64,000 bases of DNA. Origin: Segatella copri. Its GTDB lineage: Bacteria; Bacteroidota; Bacteroidia; Bacteroidales; Bacteroidaceae. The position numbers and the translations under genes are program-made. Position 1 is the first letter of the stretch; each line of letters opens with the position of its first letter. The notes below the pieces were generated by a model, which was not told the DNA's origin, searched no databases, and saw only the letters and a list, made by a program, of their open reading frames with translations. The stretch lies in contig NZ_CP156891.1 of NCBI RefSeq assembly GCF_019249795.2, forward strand, positions 558,001 to 622,000. Reading direction: 5' to 3'. Of this stretch, positions 17,811-27,403 are shown one piece after another.

Positions 17811-18128
17811 ATGTACGCAATTGTAGAAATTAACGGTCAGCAGTTCAAGGCTGAGGAGGGCAAGAAGCTCTTCGTACATCACATCAAGGATGTTGAGGCA
17901 GGTCAGACTGTTGAGTTCGACAAGGTTTTGCTCGTTGACAAAGACGGCTCAATCACTGTCGGTGCACCAGCTGTAGAGGGTGCAAAAGTAGTAGTAGAAG
18001 TAGTGAACCCACTCGTAAAGGGTGACAAGGTAATCGTCTTCAAGATGAAGCGCCGCAAGGACTATCGCAAGAAGAACGGTCATCGTACTCAGTTCACTGA
18101 AGTATCAATCAAATCTGTAATCGCTTAA
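17811..18128 (+). CDS. rplU: 50S ribosomal protein L21
   Basis: 105 residues starting [20 protein letters not shown], the standard bacterial L21 N-terminus. The C-terminal RNA-binding segment [19 protein letters not shown] is intact. The frame is open upstream for 41 further codons, but family length and the N-terminal match fix the start at 17811. L21 binds 23S rRNA in the large subunit. It forms the usual pair with rpmA, 19 bp downstream, under one promoter. Confidence 0.97.
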   Translation: MYAIVEINGQQFKAEEGKKLFVHHIKDVEAGQTVEFDKVLLVDKDGSITVGAPAVEGAKVVVEVVNPLVKGDKVIVFKMKRRKDYRKKNGHRTQFTEVSIKSVIA

Positions 18129-18147
18129 AATTAGGAGGAATTAGAAA

Positions 18148-18438
18148 ATGGCACATAAGAAAGGTGTTGGTAGTTCTAAGAACGGCCGTGAATCAGCTTC
18201 ACAAAGATTAGGCGTTAAGATCTGGGGTGGTCAGAGCATCATCGCAGGTAACATCATCGTTCGCCAGCGTGGTAACAAGCACTTCCCAGGTGAGAATGTA
18301 GCTCAGGGTAAGGATGATACATTGTATGCTTTGGCAGATGGTATCGTTTACTTCCACAAGGGCCGCAAGGACAAGAGTACAGTTTCTGTTCTCTCTCCAG
18401 AGGTTTACGCTGAGAAGACCAAAAAAGCTGACGCTTAA
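18148..18438 (+). CDS. rpmA: 50S ribosomal protein L27
   Basis: 96 residues beginning [16 protein letters not shown], without the cleavable N-terminal extension found in Firmicutes L27. The core motif [18 protein letters not shown] is intact. L27 reaches the peptidyl-transferase centre with its N-terminus. A good ribosome binding site (taggagga) lies 11 bp upstream of the ATG. It is the last gene of the rplU-rpmA operon, followed by a hairpin terminator. Confidence 0.97.
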   Translation: MAHKKGVGSSKNGRESASQRLGVKIWGGQSIIAGNIIVRQRGNKHFPGENVAQGKDDTLYALADGIVYFHKGRKDKSTVSVLSPEVYAEKTKKADA

Positions 18439-18480
18439 TTTTTAAAGTTTTAGAAAAAACTATTCCAAACAAACAACATA

Positions 18481-18512
18481 GAAGCCTGCTCATACCTAGA
18501 GCAGGCTTTCTT
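18481..18512 (+). terminator. intrinsic terminator of rplU-rpmA
   Basis: aagcctgctc (18482-18491) pairs with gagcaggctt (18499-18508), followed by tcttcgttt. Confidence 0.8.
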
Positions 18513-18653
18513 CGTTTATATAAGTTTTTAGGCAAGGATTACACCACCCCCTTTCTAAGCTCCTTAACCCTATAAAACCACAAAAAAACTTTAATTCTAC
18601 CCTTCCCTGTAAAAAAGTCAGCATTTTTTTACGCTATCACAAATATTTTTTGT

Positions 18654-18661
18654 ACTTTTGC
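18654..18661 (+). promoter_or_regulatory. -7 promoter element of serS
   Basis: TACTTTTG 37 bp upstream of the serS ATG. The upstream T-rich stretch is a weak -33 match. Confidence 0.6.
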
Positions 18662-18697
18662 CTACAAATAGTAAATTATTTAATTAAAAGACATTTT

Positions 18698-19990
18698 ATG
18701 CTTACACTTAAACTTATCAGTGAGGAAACTGAACGTGTAGTTAAGGGTCTCGAAAAGAAGCATTTTCCAAATGCTCGTGAGGCCGTAGAGAAAGTTTTGG
18801 AGTACGACAAGATTCGTCGTGAAGCTCAGCAGAAGTTGGATAACAACAAGCAGCAGGCAAACCAGTTTGCTAAGCAGATTGGTGCCCTTATGAAGGAAGG
18901 TAAGAAAGAGGAAGCTGAGAGCGCAAAGGCTCAGGTAGCTATGCTCAAGGCAGACGCTAAGGCTCTTGAAGAGATCATGGAGAAAGCACAGAACGATATG
19001 ACCAACCAGTTGCTCGAAATTCCTAACATCCCTTGCGAGCAGGTTCCTGAAGGTAAGGACGCAGCCGACAACGTTGTTGTGAAAGAAGGCGGCGAAAAGC
19101 CAAACCTCGGCGAGGATGCTCTCTGCCATTGGGATCTCTTGAAGAAGTATAATCTTGTAGATTTCGACCTCGGCGTTAAGATTACTGGCGCAGGTTTCCC
19201 TGTATATATCGGCAAGATGGCTCGTTTCCAGCGTGCACTTGAGGCATTCTTCCTCGATGAGGCTCGCAAGAGCGGATATCTGGAGATTCAACCTCCTTAC
19301 GTAGTAAACGAGGACTCAGGCCGTGGTACCGGTCAGTTGCCAGACAAGGAAGGTCAGATGTATCATGCTAATCTGGATAATCTCTTCCTCATCCCTACTG
19401 CTGAGGTTCCTGTAACCAACATCTTCCGCGATGTTATTCTCGATGAGAAAGATCTCCCTATCAAGCGTTGTGCTTACTCAGCTTGTTTCCGTCGTGAAGC
19501 AGGTAGCTATGGTAAGGACGTTCGCGGTTTGAACCGCCTGCACCAGTTCGACAAGGTAGAGATTGTTCGCATCGATAAGCCAGGTCACTCTTACGAGAGT
19601 TTGAACGAGATGCTCGACCATGTTGAAGGTCTTTTGAAGAAGTTGGAATTGCCATACCATATCCTCCGTCTCTGCGGTGGTGATATGAGCTTCACCTCTT
19701 CTATCTGCTACGACTTCGAGACATGGAGTGCTGCACAGGGTCGCTGGTTGGAAGTTTCATCAGTATCTAACTTCGAGAGCTATCAGGCTAACCGTCTCCA
19801 CTGCCGCTATCGCCATACAGATGACAAGAAGATTGAACTTTGCCACACATTGAATGGTTCAGCTCTTGCTTTGCCACGTATCGTAGCAACCATCTTGGAG
19901 AACAATCAGACCCCAGAAGGAATCCGCGTACCTAAGGTATTGGTTCCATACTGCGGTTTCGAGATGCTTGATGACAAAAATTTCGATTAA
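18698..19990 (+). CDS. serS: seryl-tRNA synthetase
   Basis: 430 residues from MLTLKLISEETERVVKGL. The N-terminal antiparallel coiled coil (about 30-110, rich in Lys, Gln and Ala) binds the long variable arm of tRNA-Ser. The catalytic class II domain shows motif 2 (RCAYSACFRREAGSYGKDVRGLNRLHQFDKVE) and motif 3 near NGSALALPRIVATILEN. The longer frame upstream was rejected because it runs into the promoter. The gene is monocistronic and ends at a long hairpin. Confidence 0.97.
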   Translation: MLTLKLISEETERVVKGLEKKHFPNAREAVEKVLEYDKIRREAQQKLDNNKQQANQFAKQIGALMKEGKKEEAESAKAQVAMLKADAKALEEIMEKAQNDMTNQLLEIPNIPCEQVPEGKDAADNVVVKEGGEKPNLGEDALCHWDLLKKYNLVDFDLGVKITGAGFPVYIGKMARFQRALEAFFLDEARKSGYLEIQPPYVVNEDSGRGTGQLPDKEGQMYHANLDNLFLIPTAEVPVTNIFRDVILDEKDLPIKRCAYSACFRREAGSYGKDVRGLNRLHQFDKVEIVRIDKPGHSYESLNEMLDHVEGLLKKLELPYHILRLCGGDMSFTSSICYDFETWSAAQGRWLEVSSVSNFESYQANRLHCRYRHTDDKKIELCHTLNGSALALPRIVATILENNQTPEGIRVPKVLVPYCGFEMLDDKNFD

Positions 19991-20068
19991 TTTGAAGTAT
20001 CGGTAAGACTTTCTGTTTTTCTCGATTATACAAAACATTCGAAAAACAAAAATAACATATATTGTACG

Positions 20069-20115
20069 AGGATAACTTCGACTGCCACAGAGGTAGCCGA
20101 TGTTATCCTTTTGCA
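20069..20115 (+). terminator. terminator of serS
   Basis: aggataac (20069-20076) pairs with gttatcct (20102-20109), with an inner ctgcc/ggtag helix, then ttttgcattttt. Confidence 0.75.
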
Positions 20116-20193
20116 TTTTTATGTACCATGAAGCAAACTCTAAACAGCTAACCAGAAATATTAATATATCAGCATTAAGAAATTTAATAGCCC

Positions 20194-22542
20194 ATGAACA
20201 AGATTATCAAGAAAGTACAATACTCAGAGAAAGTATTCCGCTTCGATGTAGAAGCACCGCTTATAGCCAAGAGCCGAAAGGCAGGTAACTTTGTTATCAT
20301 CCGTGTAGACAACAACAGCGAGCGTATGCCGCTGACCATCGCTGACGCTGACATTGAGAAAGGAACAATCACACTGGTTGTGCAGAAGGTAGGTCTTTCA
20401 TCTACCAAACTCTGTGCATTGAATGAAGGCGATGAGATTCACGACGTGGTGGGACCACTTGGAAATCCTACACATATCGAGAACTTCGGAACAGTCATTT
20501 GTGCCGGAGGTGGTGTAGGCGTAGCTCCTATGCTCCCTATCATCAAGGCACTGAAAGCCGCAGGAAACAGAGTCCTTTCCGTAATTGCGGGTAGGAACAA
20601 AGACCTCGTGATTATGGAAGATGAAGTGCGTGCATCTAGCGATGAACTCATCATCATGACCGATGACGGAAGTTACGGCGAGAAGGGTGTTGTAACCGTA
20701 GGAATCGAGAAGTTTATCAATCAGGAGCATATCGATAAGGTTTTCGCCATCGGTCCTCCTATCATGATGAAGTTCTGCTGTCTCCTGACCCAGAAATATA
20801 ATCTTTCCACAGACGTTTCGCTCAATACCATCATGGTGGATGGAACCGGTATGTGCGGTGCCTGCCGCCTGACCATCGGTGGCAAGACCAAGTTTGTCTG
20901 CATCGACGGTCCTGAGTTTGACGGCGCTCTGGTAGATTGGGACGAGATGTTCAAGCGCATGGGCACTTTCAAGGATGTTGAACGCGAAGAGATGGAACAC
21001 TTCGAAGAGCACCTTGCAACTGTAGACGCAGGAAAGAAGAAAGAAACTACGGATGTAACCATGGACGTAGAACCTACAGATGCGAGCATCGAAGAGTTGA
21101 CCGACCGTAACGCTGAGTGGCGCAAGGAGTTACGCGCTTCGATGAAAGCAAAAGAACGTACAGCTATAGAGCGCGTAAAGATGCCAGAACTTGACCCTCT
21201 TTATCGTGCCACAACCCGTACGGAAGAGGTAAATATCGGTTTAACCAAGGAAATGGCTTTGACCGAAGCCAAGCGCTGTCTCGACTGTCCTAAGCCTACC
21301 TGTATGGAAGGTTGTCCGGTAAGCATCAACATTCCTTCCTTCATCAAGAACATTGAGCGGGGCCAGTTCCTTGCCGCAGCCAAGGTTTTAAAGAACACCT
21401 CTGCCCTACCTGCCGTTTGCGGACGAGTTTGTCCACAGGAAAAGCAATGTGAAAGCAAGTGTGTACATCTCAAGATGAACGAGCCTGCTGTAGCTATCGG
21501 ATACCTGGAGCGTTTTGCTGCCGATTACGAACGCCAGAGTGGAAACATCTCTGTACCAAAGTGCGATGAACCTAATGGCATCAAGATAGCCGTAGTTGGT
21601 TCAGGACCTTCCGGATTGAGTTTTGCAGGCGATATGGCAAAGAAGGGATTCGACGTTACCGTCTTTGAAGCATTACACGAGATTGGCGGTGTATTGAAAT
21701 ATGGTATTCCTGAATTCCGTTTGCCTAATGCTATCGTAGATGTAGAGATTAAGAATCTTCAGAAGATGGGCGTAAAGTTCATTACAGACTGCATCGTTGG
21801 CAAGACCATTTCCGTAAAAGATCTGGAAGAACAAGGATTCAAGGGAATCTTCGTTGGCTCAGGTGCGGGTCTGCCCAACTTCATGAATATTCCTGGAGAG
21901 AATGCCTTGAACATCATGTCTTCTAACGAATATCTTACCCGTGTAAACCTGATGGATGCAGCCAATCCTCATAGCGACACCCCTATCAACTTGGGTAAGA
22001 AGGTGGTTGTTGTAGGCGGCGGAAATACAGCTATGGACAGTTGCCGTACTGCAAAACGACTCGGAGCAGACGTAACCTTGGTATATCGCCGTTCGGAGGC
22101 AGAAATGCCTGCCCGACTCGAAGAGGTGAAGCATGCCAAGGAAGAAGGAATCAACTTCTTTACATTGCACAATCCTAAAGAATATGAGGCAGACGATAAG
22201 GGCGCAGTAAAGGCTGTAGTCCTCGATGTGATGAAGCTTGGCGAACCTGATGCCAGCGGCCGTCGTCGTCCAGAAGCTACAGGAGAGACCATCACGCTGG
22301 AGTGCGACCAGGTAATTGTTGCCGTAGGAGTAAGTCCTAATCCACTCGTTCCACAGAGTATCGAAGGCTTGGAACTCGGCCGGAAGAACACCATTGCCGT
22401 AAACGACCAGATGCAGAGTTCCATCGAAGAAATCTACGCTGGCGGCGATATCGTACGAGGAGGAGCCACAGTAATCCTTGCCATGGGAGACGGCAGAAAG
22501 GCCGCTCTCAATATGAGCGAAAAATTATTGAATAAGAAATAA
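20194..22542 (+). CDS. fused NfnA/PyrK-type FAD-[2Fe-2S] reductase and NfnB/GltD-type NADPH oxidoreductase
   Basis: 782 residues. Residues 1-265 are a ferredoxin-NADP reductase-like domain of the PyrK/NfnA type: FAD motif RMPLTIAD, NAD loop CAGGGVGVAPMLP, and a [2Fe-2S] site at DGTGMCGACR...FVCIDG. After a charged linker (about 265-330) comes a GltD/NfnB-like half. It has CLDCPKPTCMEGCPV and PAVCGRVCPQEKQCESKC for two [4Fe-4S] clusters, then GSGPSGLSFAGDMA and GGGNTAMDSCRTAK for FAD and NADPH. Automated pipelines often call this dihydroorotate dehydrogenase B/glutamate synthase. An electron-bifurcating transhydrogenase of the NfnAB type, with both subunits fused, is more likely. Confidence 0.88.
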   Translation: MNKIIKKVQYSEKVFRFDVEAPLIAKSRKAGNFVIIRVDNNSERMPLTIADADIEKGTITLVVQKVGLSSTKLCALNEGDEIHDVVGPLGNPTHIENFGTVICAGGGVGVAPMLPIIKALKAAGNRVLSVIAGRNKDLVIMEDEVRASSDELIIMTDDGSYGEKGVVTVGIEKFINQEHIDKVFAIGPPIMMKFCCLLTQKYNLSTDVSLNTIMVDGTGMCGACRLTIGGKTKFVCIDGPEFDGALVDWDEMFKRMGTFKDVEREEMEHFEEHLATVDAGKKKETTDVTMDVEPTDASIEELTDRNAEWRKELRASMKAKERTAIERVKMPELDPLYRATTRTEEVNIGLTKEMALTEAKRCLDCPKPTCMEGCPVSINIPSFIKNIERGQFLAAAKVLKNTSALPAVCGRVCPQEKQCESKCVHLKMNEPAVAIGYLERFAADYERQSGNISVPKCDEPNGIKIAVVGSGPSGLSFAGDMAKKGFDVTVFEALHEIGGVLKYGIPEFRLPNAIVDVEIKNLQKMGVKFITDCIVGKTISVKDLEEQGFKGIFVGSGAGLPNFMNIPGENALNIMSSNEYLTRVNLMDAANPHSDTPINLGKKVVVVGGGNTAMDSCRTAKRLGADVTLVYRRSEAEMPARLEEVKHAKEEGINFFTLHNPKEYEADDKGAVKAVVLDVMKLGEPDASGRRRPEATGETITLECDQVIVAVGVSPNPLVPQSIEGLELGRKNTIAVNDQMQSSIEEIYAGGDIVRGGATVILAMGDGRKAALNMSEKLLNKK

Positions 22543-22560
22543 GAAAACAGGAAACAATAA

Positions 22561-22598
22561 AGGGCAGCCATGCATCACGCAGACTGCCCTGTCCTTTT
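22561..22598 (+). terminator. intrinsic terminator after the fused flavoprotein
   Basis: agggcag (22561-22567) pairs with ctgccct (22584-22590), followed by gtccttttct. Confidence 0.7.
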
Positions 22599-22665
22599 CT
22601 CGTATGTAATGTTATAAAATGAAATGTAGTTCGTACATATATTTATTAATAATTGGACTCAAACA

Positions 22666-24024
22666 CTATTTCAGATTAATACGGAGTCCGAACTGGAGAT
22701 TAAAATTCCACTTCTTATCTTTAAACGTATTTTCTATTTCACTGCCATTATCAAAATAATATTTTGCACCTGGCTCAATATAGAAGCCCACTTGTGGTGT
22801 AACATCATACTGTGCACCAAGCGAAGCCTTACCCGAGAACTGAACGCCATCACGTTTCACGTCCTCTTTATGACCAGAAACCTTTGTATCATTCTTTACG
22901 TTGAAATCGGCTTCTCCACCCGCCATTACGTACGCATGAAAACCTCCCGTGCTCCAAACCTCATAGTTTAAACCAAGTGGAACACCCACATAATGCAAAA
23001 CCTGATGTGTATCAAATTCTGAAACACCATAAGATTTGAAATCAGAAGCAACACGCGTATATACGACACCGGTACTCAAAGACAAACGAGGCGCAAGTCC
23101 GATACCAACCTGAGCACCTATAGCCAAAGGAGCATGATGTTTCGCTTCAACATATTTCGGTATTGCATATCTTAAAAGAGAAGCAGCAGCCAGGAAAACG
23201 CCATGATCAGCAAAGCCACCACCAGCAAGAAGATCTGAAGACGCATACATGCCGTTTGACATTCCATCACTGCCAGAGCCCAGACTTACATTCTCTGCAT
23301 ACAGGTTCATGGTCCAGTTCTGTTCATACTTGTCCTTATAACTGCGTTCAAAATGACCATCCTGCGCCCTGCCTGCATAAAGCTTCTGCCCACCATCTGC
23401 TTCCAACGGCTTGGTTGCATGATTAGAAGAAACGGCCATCTGTCTTTCAGAATCCTCATTTTGCTTTTGCAAAACAGATAATTCCCGACCATTTACCTCT
23501 GCATTAACAGACTGTTCTGGCATTTCTACCTCTGCTGCAAACATTACTTCATTATCAGCAGCAACAGTCCTCTCCTGGAAAGAGACAGAAGATTTACTAT
23601 GCTTCAATTGACGCCCCGATGAATGGCGATTCACCTGATGTGCAGATGCATTGTTTTCAGCAAGCAAGATAGCATTTTCACTTCCTGCCGATTGTGCTTC
23701 TGCACGGACAGCAGAAGAAGTCCTGCTTGAACCTGATGCTGTAGAGAAAGAACTCTGAACAGCTAAGTTAGCCTGTCCCAGTTCATCATCATGCAGATAA
23801 ACATAACTGCCTCCTACTCCCAATAAAGCAATCGCTGCAGCTACTGACCATCTTTTCAAGACAACATAACGAGTCTGTGGTCTCTTCTTTACATCAGTTT
23901 CCTCATCACCAACCTTTTTAGACTGAGCAAGCGATTGTTCTATCTCAGCCCACAAGTCGTGGCTGACAGGCTCTTGGTAGTCAGCCAACTGATCTCGAAG
24001 TTTATTTGTCCAATCGTTACTCAT
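22666..24024 (-). CDS. beta-barrel protein with an N-terminal cytoplasmic/anti-sigma-like segment
   Basis: 452 residues from MSNDWTNKLRDQLADYQEP. Residues 1-60 are polar and cytoplasmic-looking (SHDLWAEIEQSL), then a single transmembrane helix (about 62-78, VAAAIALLGVGGSYVYL), a long Ser/Ala/Glu-rich linker, and a C-terminal PorT-like outer-membrane beta-barrel (about 260-452, IGAQVGIGLAPRLSLSTGV, ending FNLQFGLRINLK). The start overlaps the sigma-factor stop by 8 bp, so the two are translationally coupled. The N-terminal half may hold the sigma factor at the membrane. How a helix anchor and a barrel coexist is unclear. Confidence 0.75.
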   Translation of the reverse strand: MSNDWTNKLRDQLADYQEPVSHDLWAEIEQSLAQSKKVGDEETDVKKRPQTRYVVLKRWSVAAAIALLGVGGSYVYLHDDELGQANLAVQSSFSTASGSSRTSSAVRAEAQSAGSENAILLAENNASAHQVNRHSSGRQLKHSKSSVSFQERTVAADNEVMFAAEVEMPEQSVNAEVNGRELSVLQKQNEDSERQMAVSSNHATKPLEADGGQKLYAGRAQDGHFERSYKDKYEQNWTMNLYAENVSLGSGSDGMSNGMYASSDLLAGGGFADHGVFLAAASLLRYAIPKYVEAKHHAPLAIGAQVGIGLAPRLSLSTGVVYTRVASDFKSYGVSEFDTHQVLHYVGVPLGLNYEVWSTGGFHAYVMAGGEADFNVKNDTKVSGHKEDVKRDGVQFSGKASLGAQYDVTPQVGFYIEPGAKYYFDNGSEIENTFKDKKWNFNLQFGLRINLK

Positions 24025-24610
24025 TACTTTTCTCATTTATATGATTCAACTCTTTATTATCACTACAATCTGCCTGGCTCAGATAATCTTTCACCTTTTT
24101 GCCCAACAGCTTTTTCGCCCGCAAATATTGTGAAGCAGAACTGCTTTCTTTGATGCCTAACAGCTGTGCAATTTCTTTATGGCTTTTCTGTTCAAAAACA
24201 AACATGTTAAGAACCAGTCTGTACCCATCAGGCAATTCTCCTATCATTCTTGTCAGTTCTGCAGGCGGAACTCTTTCTACTTCAGACTCTTCATCCTCAA
24301 TATCATCGGGAACTTCGTCCACGATAGTGAAGCGCTTTTGCTGCCTTACAAAGTTGACAGCTTCATTTGTCACTATCCGCAGGAGCCAAGCCTGAAGAGC
24401 GCCCTCACCCCGATATTCAAACTTTGAAATGCCGGAAAAGACTTTTATAAAACTATCTTGCACTACATCTTCAGCATCATCGCGCATAGGGATATACCTC
24501 AGCGCTACGGCCATGGCATACCCCACATAGCGTTCGTACAATCTGTGCATGGCTGCCCGACTGCCGCTACTGATGTCGTCTAAGAGTTCCTTTTCCGATT
24601 CCAATTTCAA
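24017..24610 (-). CDS. ECF-type RNA polymerase sigma factor
   Basis: 197 residues. Region 2 covers about 20-90 (YERYVGYAMAVALRYIPMRDDAEDVVQDSFIKVF, then LQAWLLRIVTNEAVNFVRQQKR). Region 4 covers about 125-180 with the helix-turn-helix HKEIAQLLGIKESSSASQYLRAKK. There is no region 1 or 3, as expected for group 4 sigma factors. The downstream barrel gene overlaps its 3' end and probably encodes its membrane partner. No clear promoter is visible in the 148 bases between it and rnz on the other side. Confidence 0.92.
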   Translation of the reverse strand: MKLESEKELLDDISSGSRAAMHRLYERYVGYAMAVALRYIPMRDDAEDVVQDSFIKVFSGISKFEYRGEGALQAWLLRIVTNEAVNFVRQQKRFTIVDEVPDDIEDEESEVERVPPAELTRMIGELPDGYRLVLNMFVFEQKSHKEIAQLLGIKESSSASQYLRAKKLLGKKVKDYLSQADCSDNKELNHINEKSNE

Positions 24611-24758
24611 ATCCTTTTTAAAGATTAAACGATATAAAGAGAAAACCTTGCATCAAAAATGAACTTTTTTTGGCGCAAAGCACTTTTTTTATATTTTTAT
24701 ATAGATCAAAGGCTATTCTGCACCTTGTTTCCCGGTACATTCAAGCCCTATTTCTATA

Positions 24759-25676
24759 TTATTCTATAGAGAACACTTTACCTTCCTGAGTAAGATAACT
24801 TTCCGTAAACACCTCTTTAGCTTCATTCAACAATACCTCTTCATTATTATATCTTGCACTATAATGTCCCAGAAGAAGTTTGCCTACACCCGCATTTCTG
24901 GCTATAGTTGCAGCCTGTCGAGCCGTACTGTGATAATAGAGTTTAGCCCTGTCCTCATTCTCCGAAGTATAGGTGCTCTCATGATAAAGCACCGTAACCC
25001 CCTTTACCTTTTCTGCCACCCCCGGAACAAACCGGGTATCACTGCAATAAGCATAACTGCGGGGAGTAGCGGCAGGCATTACCAATCTGGCATTAGGTAT
25101 TACATCCCCCTCCTTCGTTGTCCAGTCAGCTCCATTCTTGATGTTGTTAATCTGGCTTACAGGAATCTCGTAATAATCTATCATATCACGACGGATATGA
25201 GGCAATGTCGGTTTCTCTCTGAAGATGTATCCACAACAAGGCACACGATGCTGCAGAGGAACGGTTTCTACGGTTACAGAATGATCTTCATATACTACTT
25301 GCGACTTCTCGGTATCTACAGGAACAAATTCGATTTGATATTCCATTCCCTGCATGAAAAAATCGATCTGATGCTTAAACAAATCTCCGTAACTTTCTGG
25401 TGCATAAACTTTTAACTTAGCCGTTCTGCCCAGCATACCTAAGGTAGAAAGAAGTCCTAGCAAGCCAAAGCAATGATCACCATGAAGATGCGAAATAAAG
25501 ATAGCATTTATCTTAGCAAAGTGAACATGAGTGCGACGGAACTGCATCTGGGCACCCTCGCCACAATCCATCATAAAGCATTTGCCACGCATCTCAATAA
25601 TCTGGGCCGAGGCACTATGCTGAAGGGTGGGCAAAGCACTGCCACACCCCAATATATGTACTTTAAATGGTTCCAA
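24759..25676 (-). CDS. rnz: ribonuclease Z
   Basis: 305 residues. RNase Z is a metallo-beta-lactamase fold endonuclease that trims tRNA 3' ends, a step that matters for tRNAs without an encoded CCA such as the tRNA-Cys here. The zinc motif HLHGDH is at residues 63-68. GCGSALPT near the N-terminus, YCSDTRF and LYHESTYTSE give the other ligand regions. LLGHYSARY carries the late His. The substrate-binding exosite is present between about 150 and 190. The length is normal. It lies downstream of the small lipoprotein gene, 36 bp away, and may be cotranscribed with it. Confidence 0.95.
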   Translation of the reverse strand: MEPFKVHILGCGSALPTLQHSASAQIIEMRGKCFMMDCGEGAQMQFRRTHVHFAKINAIFISHLHGDHCFGLLGLLSTLGMLGRTAKLKVYAPESYGDLFKHQIDFFMQGMEYQIEFVPVDTEKSQVVYEDHSVTVETVPLQHRVPCCGYIFREKPTLPHIRRDMIDYYEIPVSQINNIKNGADWTTKEGDVIPNARLVMPAATPRSYAYCSDTRFVPGVAEKVKGVTVLYHESTYTSENEDRAKLYYHSTARQAATIARNAGVGKLLLGHYSARYNNEEVLLNEAKEVFTESYLTQEGKVFSIE

Positions 25677-25712
25677 AACTAAATCATAATTTACAGGTTC
25701 AACATGATGACC

Positions 25713-26273
25713 TTACTCTTGGCGCTTGAAAACAAAGATACCCTGAGTATTCTCCAACATAAGACTGTCAGAACCCAATTTGTCAATGGCAAAAGTATCC
25801 TTATTCAGCAAAAGTTTACCATTGAGTATCTTCCAGCTAGTCCAAGGATTAGTTTCAGCCTTCACATTGTTCTTCACCTCTCCACCTTCCAAGATATCAA
25901 AATTCTTATCCAGAGAAGTCCATTTACCCAAGAGGGATGTCAGGTTGATAATCTTCTGGGCCATCATCTCTCCATCCTCTGCCTTATAACCGATAAGAGC
26001 AATACGGTCGCCAGCCAGCAATCCTCCCTGAACAACATCAGGATTCTCATCGTCAATAAACACCGAAAGGGTGTCACCTTCATCAGAAATCAGCTCCAGG
26101 CTATGCATAGAGGTTCCCTCACCGCATACACCATAGATGGTAGAATCGTTCATTGCATCCTCTACCTCTACCGAATCTGCTGCACTGATAACAGGAACAT
26201 TATTTTTGTTCTTACAACTGTTGGCTGCGAAAAGCGCCACCAAAGCTATTGTTACATAAACTAATTTTTTCAT
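25713..26273 (-). CDS. lipoprotein of unknown function, lipocalin-like C-terminal half
   Basis: 186 residues. The N-terminus MKKLVYVTIALVALFAANSC is a lipoprotein signal with Cys20 as the modified residue. The mature part starts with polar residues (KNKNN), suggesting outer-membrane or surface placement. From about residue 105 (INLTSLLGKWTSLDKN) the pattern of short strands with a GKW opening resembles the lipocalin-like domains common in Bacteroidales lipoproteins. No catalytic motif is visible. It is 56 bp downstream of mazG and 36 bp upstream of rnz on the same strand. I do not recognise a named family. Confidence 0.75.
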   Translation of the reverse strand: MKKLVYVTIALVALFAANSCKNKNNVPVISAADSVEVEDAMNDSTIYGVCGEGTSMHSLELISDEGDTLSVFIDDENPDVVQGGLLAGDRIALIGYKAEDGEMMAQKIINLTSLLGKWTSLDKNFDILEGGEVKNNVKAETNPWTSWKILNGKLLLNKDTFAIDKLGSDSLMLENTQGIFVFKRQE

Positions 26274-26329
26274 AACACTTTAGTTTTTATTATTATATTG
26301 ATGAGTTGATAAGATTATCTGATTCACCG

Positions 26330-27283
26330 TTATTTATCATCCTTTTTCTCCTGAAGTTTTGCTTCATTCCATAGTTTATCCATTTCTTCTAAGCTCATAT
26401 CTTTCAAGTTTTTACCTTGCTTTAAGCTATAATCTTCTACGTAGTTGAAACGGCGGATAAATTTCTGGTTGGTTTTCTCCAGCGCATTATCCGGATTGAG
26501 TTTATAGAGACGTGCTGCATTGATTACTGAGAAGATGAAATCGCCCAATTCCCGGGTAGAATTCTCTTTGTCGCCTTTAGCCAGTTCCACCTTGAGTTCT
26601 TCCAGTTCCTCCTGCACTTTGTCCCACACATCTTCTTTTTCTTTCCAGTCGAAGCCTACATTTCTAGCCTTGTCCTGAATGCGATAAGCCTTGATAAGAG
26701 ACGGAAGAGAATTAGGGACACCGCTCAACACCCGCTCATTTCCATCCTTCTCCTGCTGCTTGATCAGTTCCCAGGTTTTCTCAACAGAAGTAGCAGTTTT
26801 CGGCTTGCTGGCGCCAAGAGCTAAGGTTTCTTCCGAACTGGCAGTTCCTGCTTCTCCATTCCCTGCATCTGACTCCTTATAGACAACCTGTCCTTCATCG
26901 TTGATATACATATCAGGATTCGAAACCGTCCAATTTCCCTCTTCCTTCCAGTTAATGAAAGGATGGCGGAACATCAATTTATCTGCCTCCTGATTGCAAA
27001 CATCGCAAATATCGAACTCGCCGTCTTCTCTGCCGATGATGCTATAGAACATCACGTGTTCCAACACATCGCCCAACTCCTTCTTGATATCCTTGTAATC
27101 GCGCTTCATCAAGGCGTCACAAAGCTCGAAAGTCTCCTCGATCGTATTCGGACGAAGACTCTCGAATGTCTGCTTTTTATCCCATGGACACTGCAGGCGC
27201 AAACGGTCCTGCACATCCAGCAAGCGACTGAACGCCGCCAGTTTTTCTTCTTTCGTATGTCCTTTTCCTGTATTACTAACCAT
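26330..27283 (-). CDS. mazG: nucleoside triphosphate pyrophosphohydrolase MazG
   Basis: 317 residues from MVSNTGKGHTKEEKL. MazG has two helical NTP-PPase domains. The first shows CPWDKKQTFESLRPNTIEETFELCDAL and KELGDVLEHVMFY with the EExxE...ExxD metal ligands. The second (about 180-290) repeats this as KVQEELEELKVEL and RELGDFIFSVINAARL. Between them sits a low-complexity linker of about 35 residues (DAGNGEAGTASSEETLALG) that makes the protein longer than the E. coli one. It degrades non-canonical or excess NTPs. It is divergent from valS, with back-to-back promoters. Confidence 0.95.
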   Translation of the reverse strand: MVSNTGKGHTKEEKLAAFSRLLDVQDRLRLQCPWDKKQTFESLRPNTIEETFELCDALMKRDYKDIKKELGDVLEHVMFYSIIGREDGEFDICDVCNQEADKLMFRHPFINWKEEGNWTVSNPDMYINDEGQVVYKESDAGNGEAGTASSEETLALGASKPKTATSVEKTWELIKQQEKDGNERVLSGVPNSLPSLIKAYRIQDKARNVGFDWKEKEDVWDKVQEELEELKVELAKGDKENSTRELGDFIFSVINAARLYKLNPDNALEKTNQKFIRRFNYVEDYSLKQGKNLKDMSLEEMDKLWNEAKLQEKKDDK

Positions 27284-27313
27284 CGTTTTGTGCAAAAATT
27301 AATAATTTTGATG

Positions 27314-27351
27314 CAAAGATAGTATTTTTCGCCCAAAAATTAGTATCTTTG
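27314..27351. promoter_or_regulatory. divergent promoters of mazG (minus) and valS (plus)
   Basis: Minus-strand TATCTTTG at 27314-27321 and plus-strand TATCTTTG at 27344-27351, with 22 bp between the two elements. The two promoters overlap in their -33 regions, so they may compete. Confidence 0.7.
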
Positions 27352-27403
27352 CACCGTTTTTTAAAGAAAAAGAAAGAAAAAGAATAAAAATTAGATATAA
27401 ACA

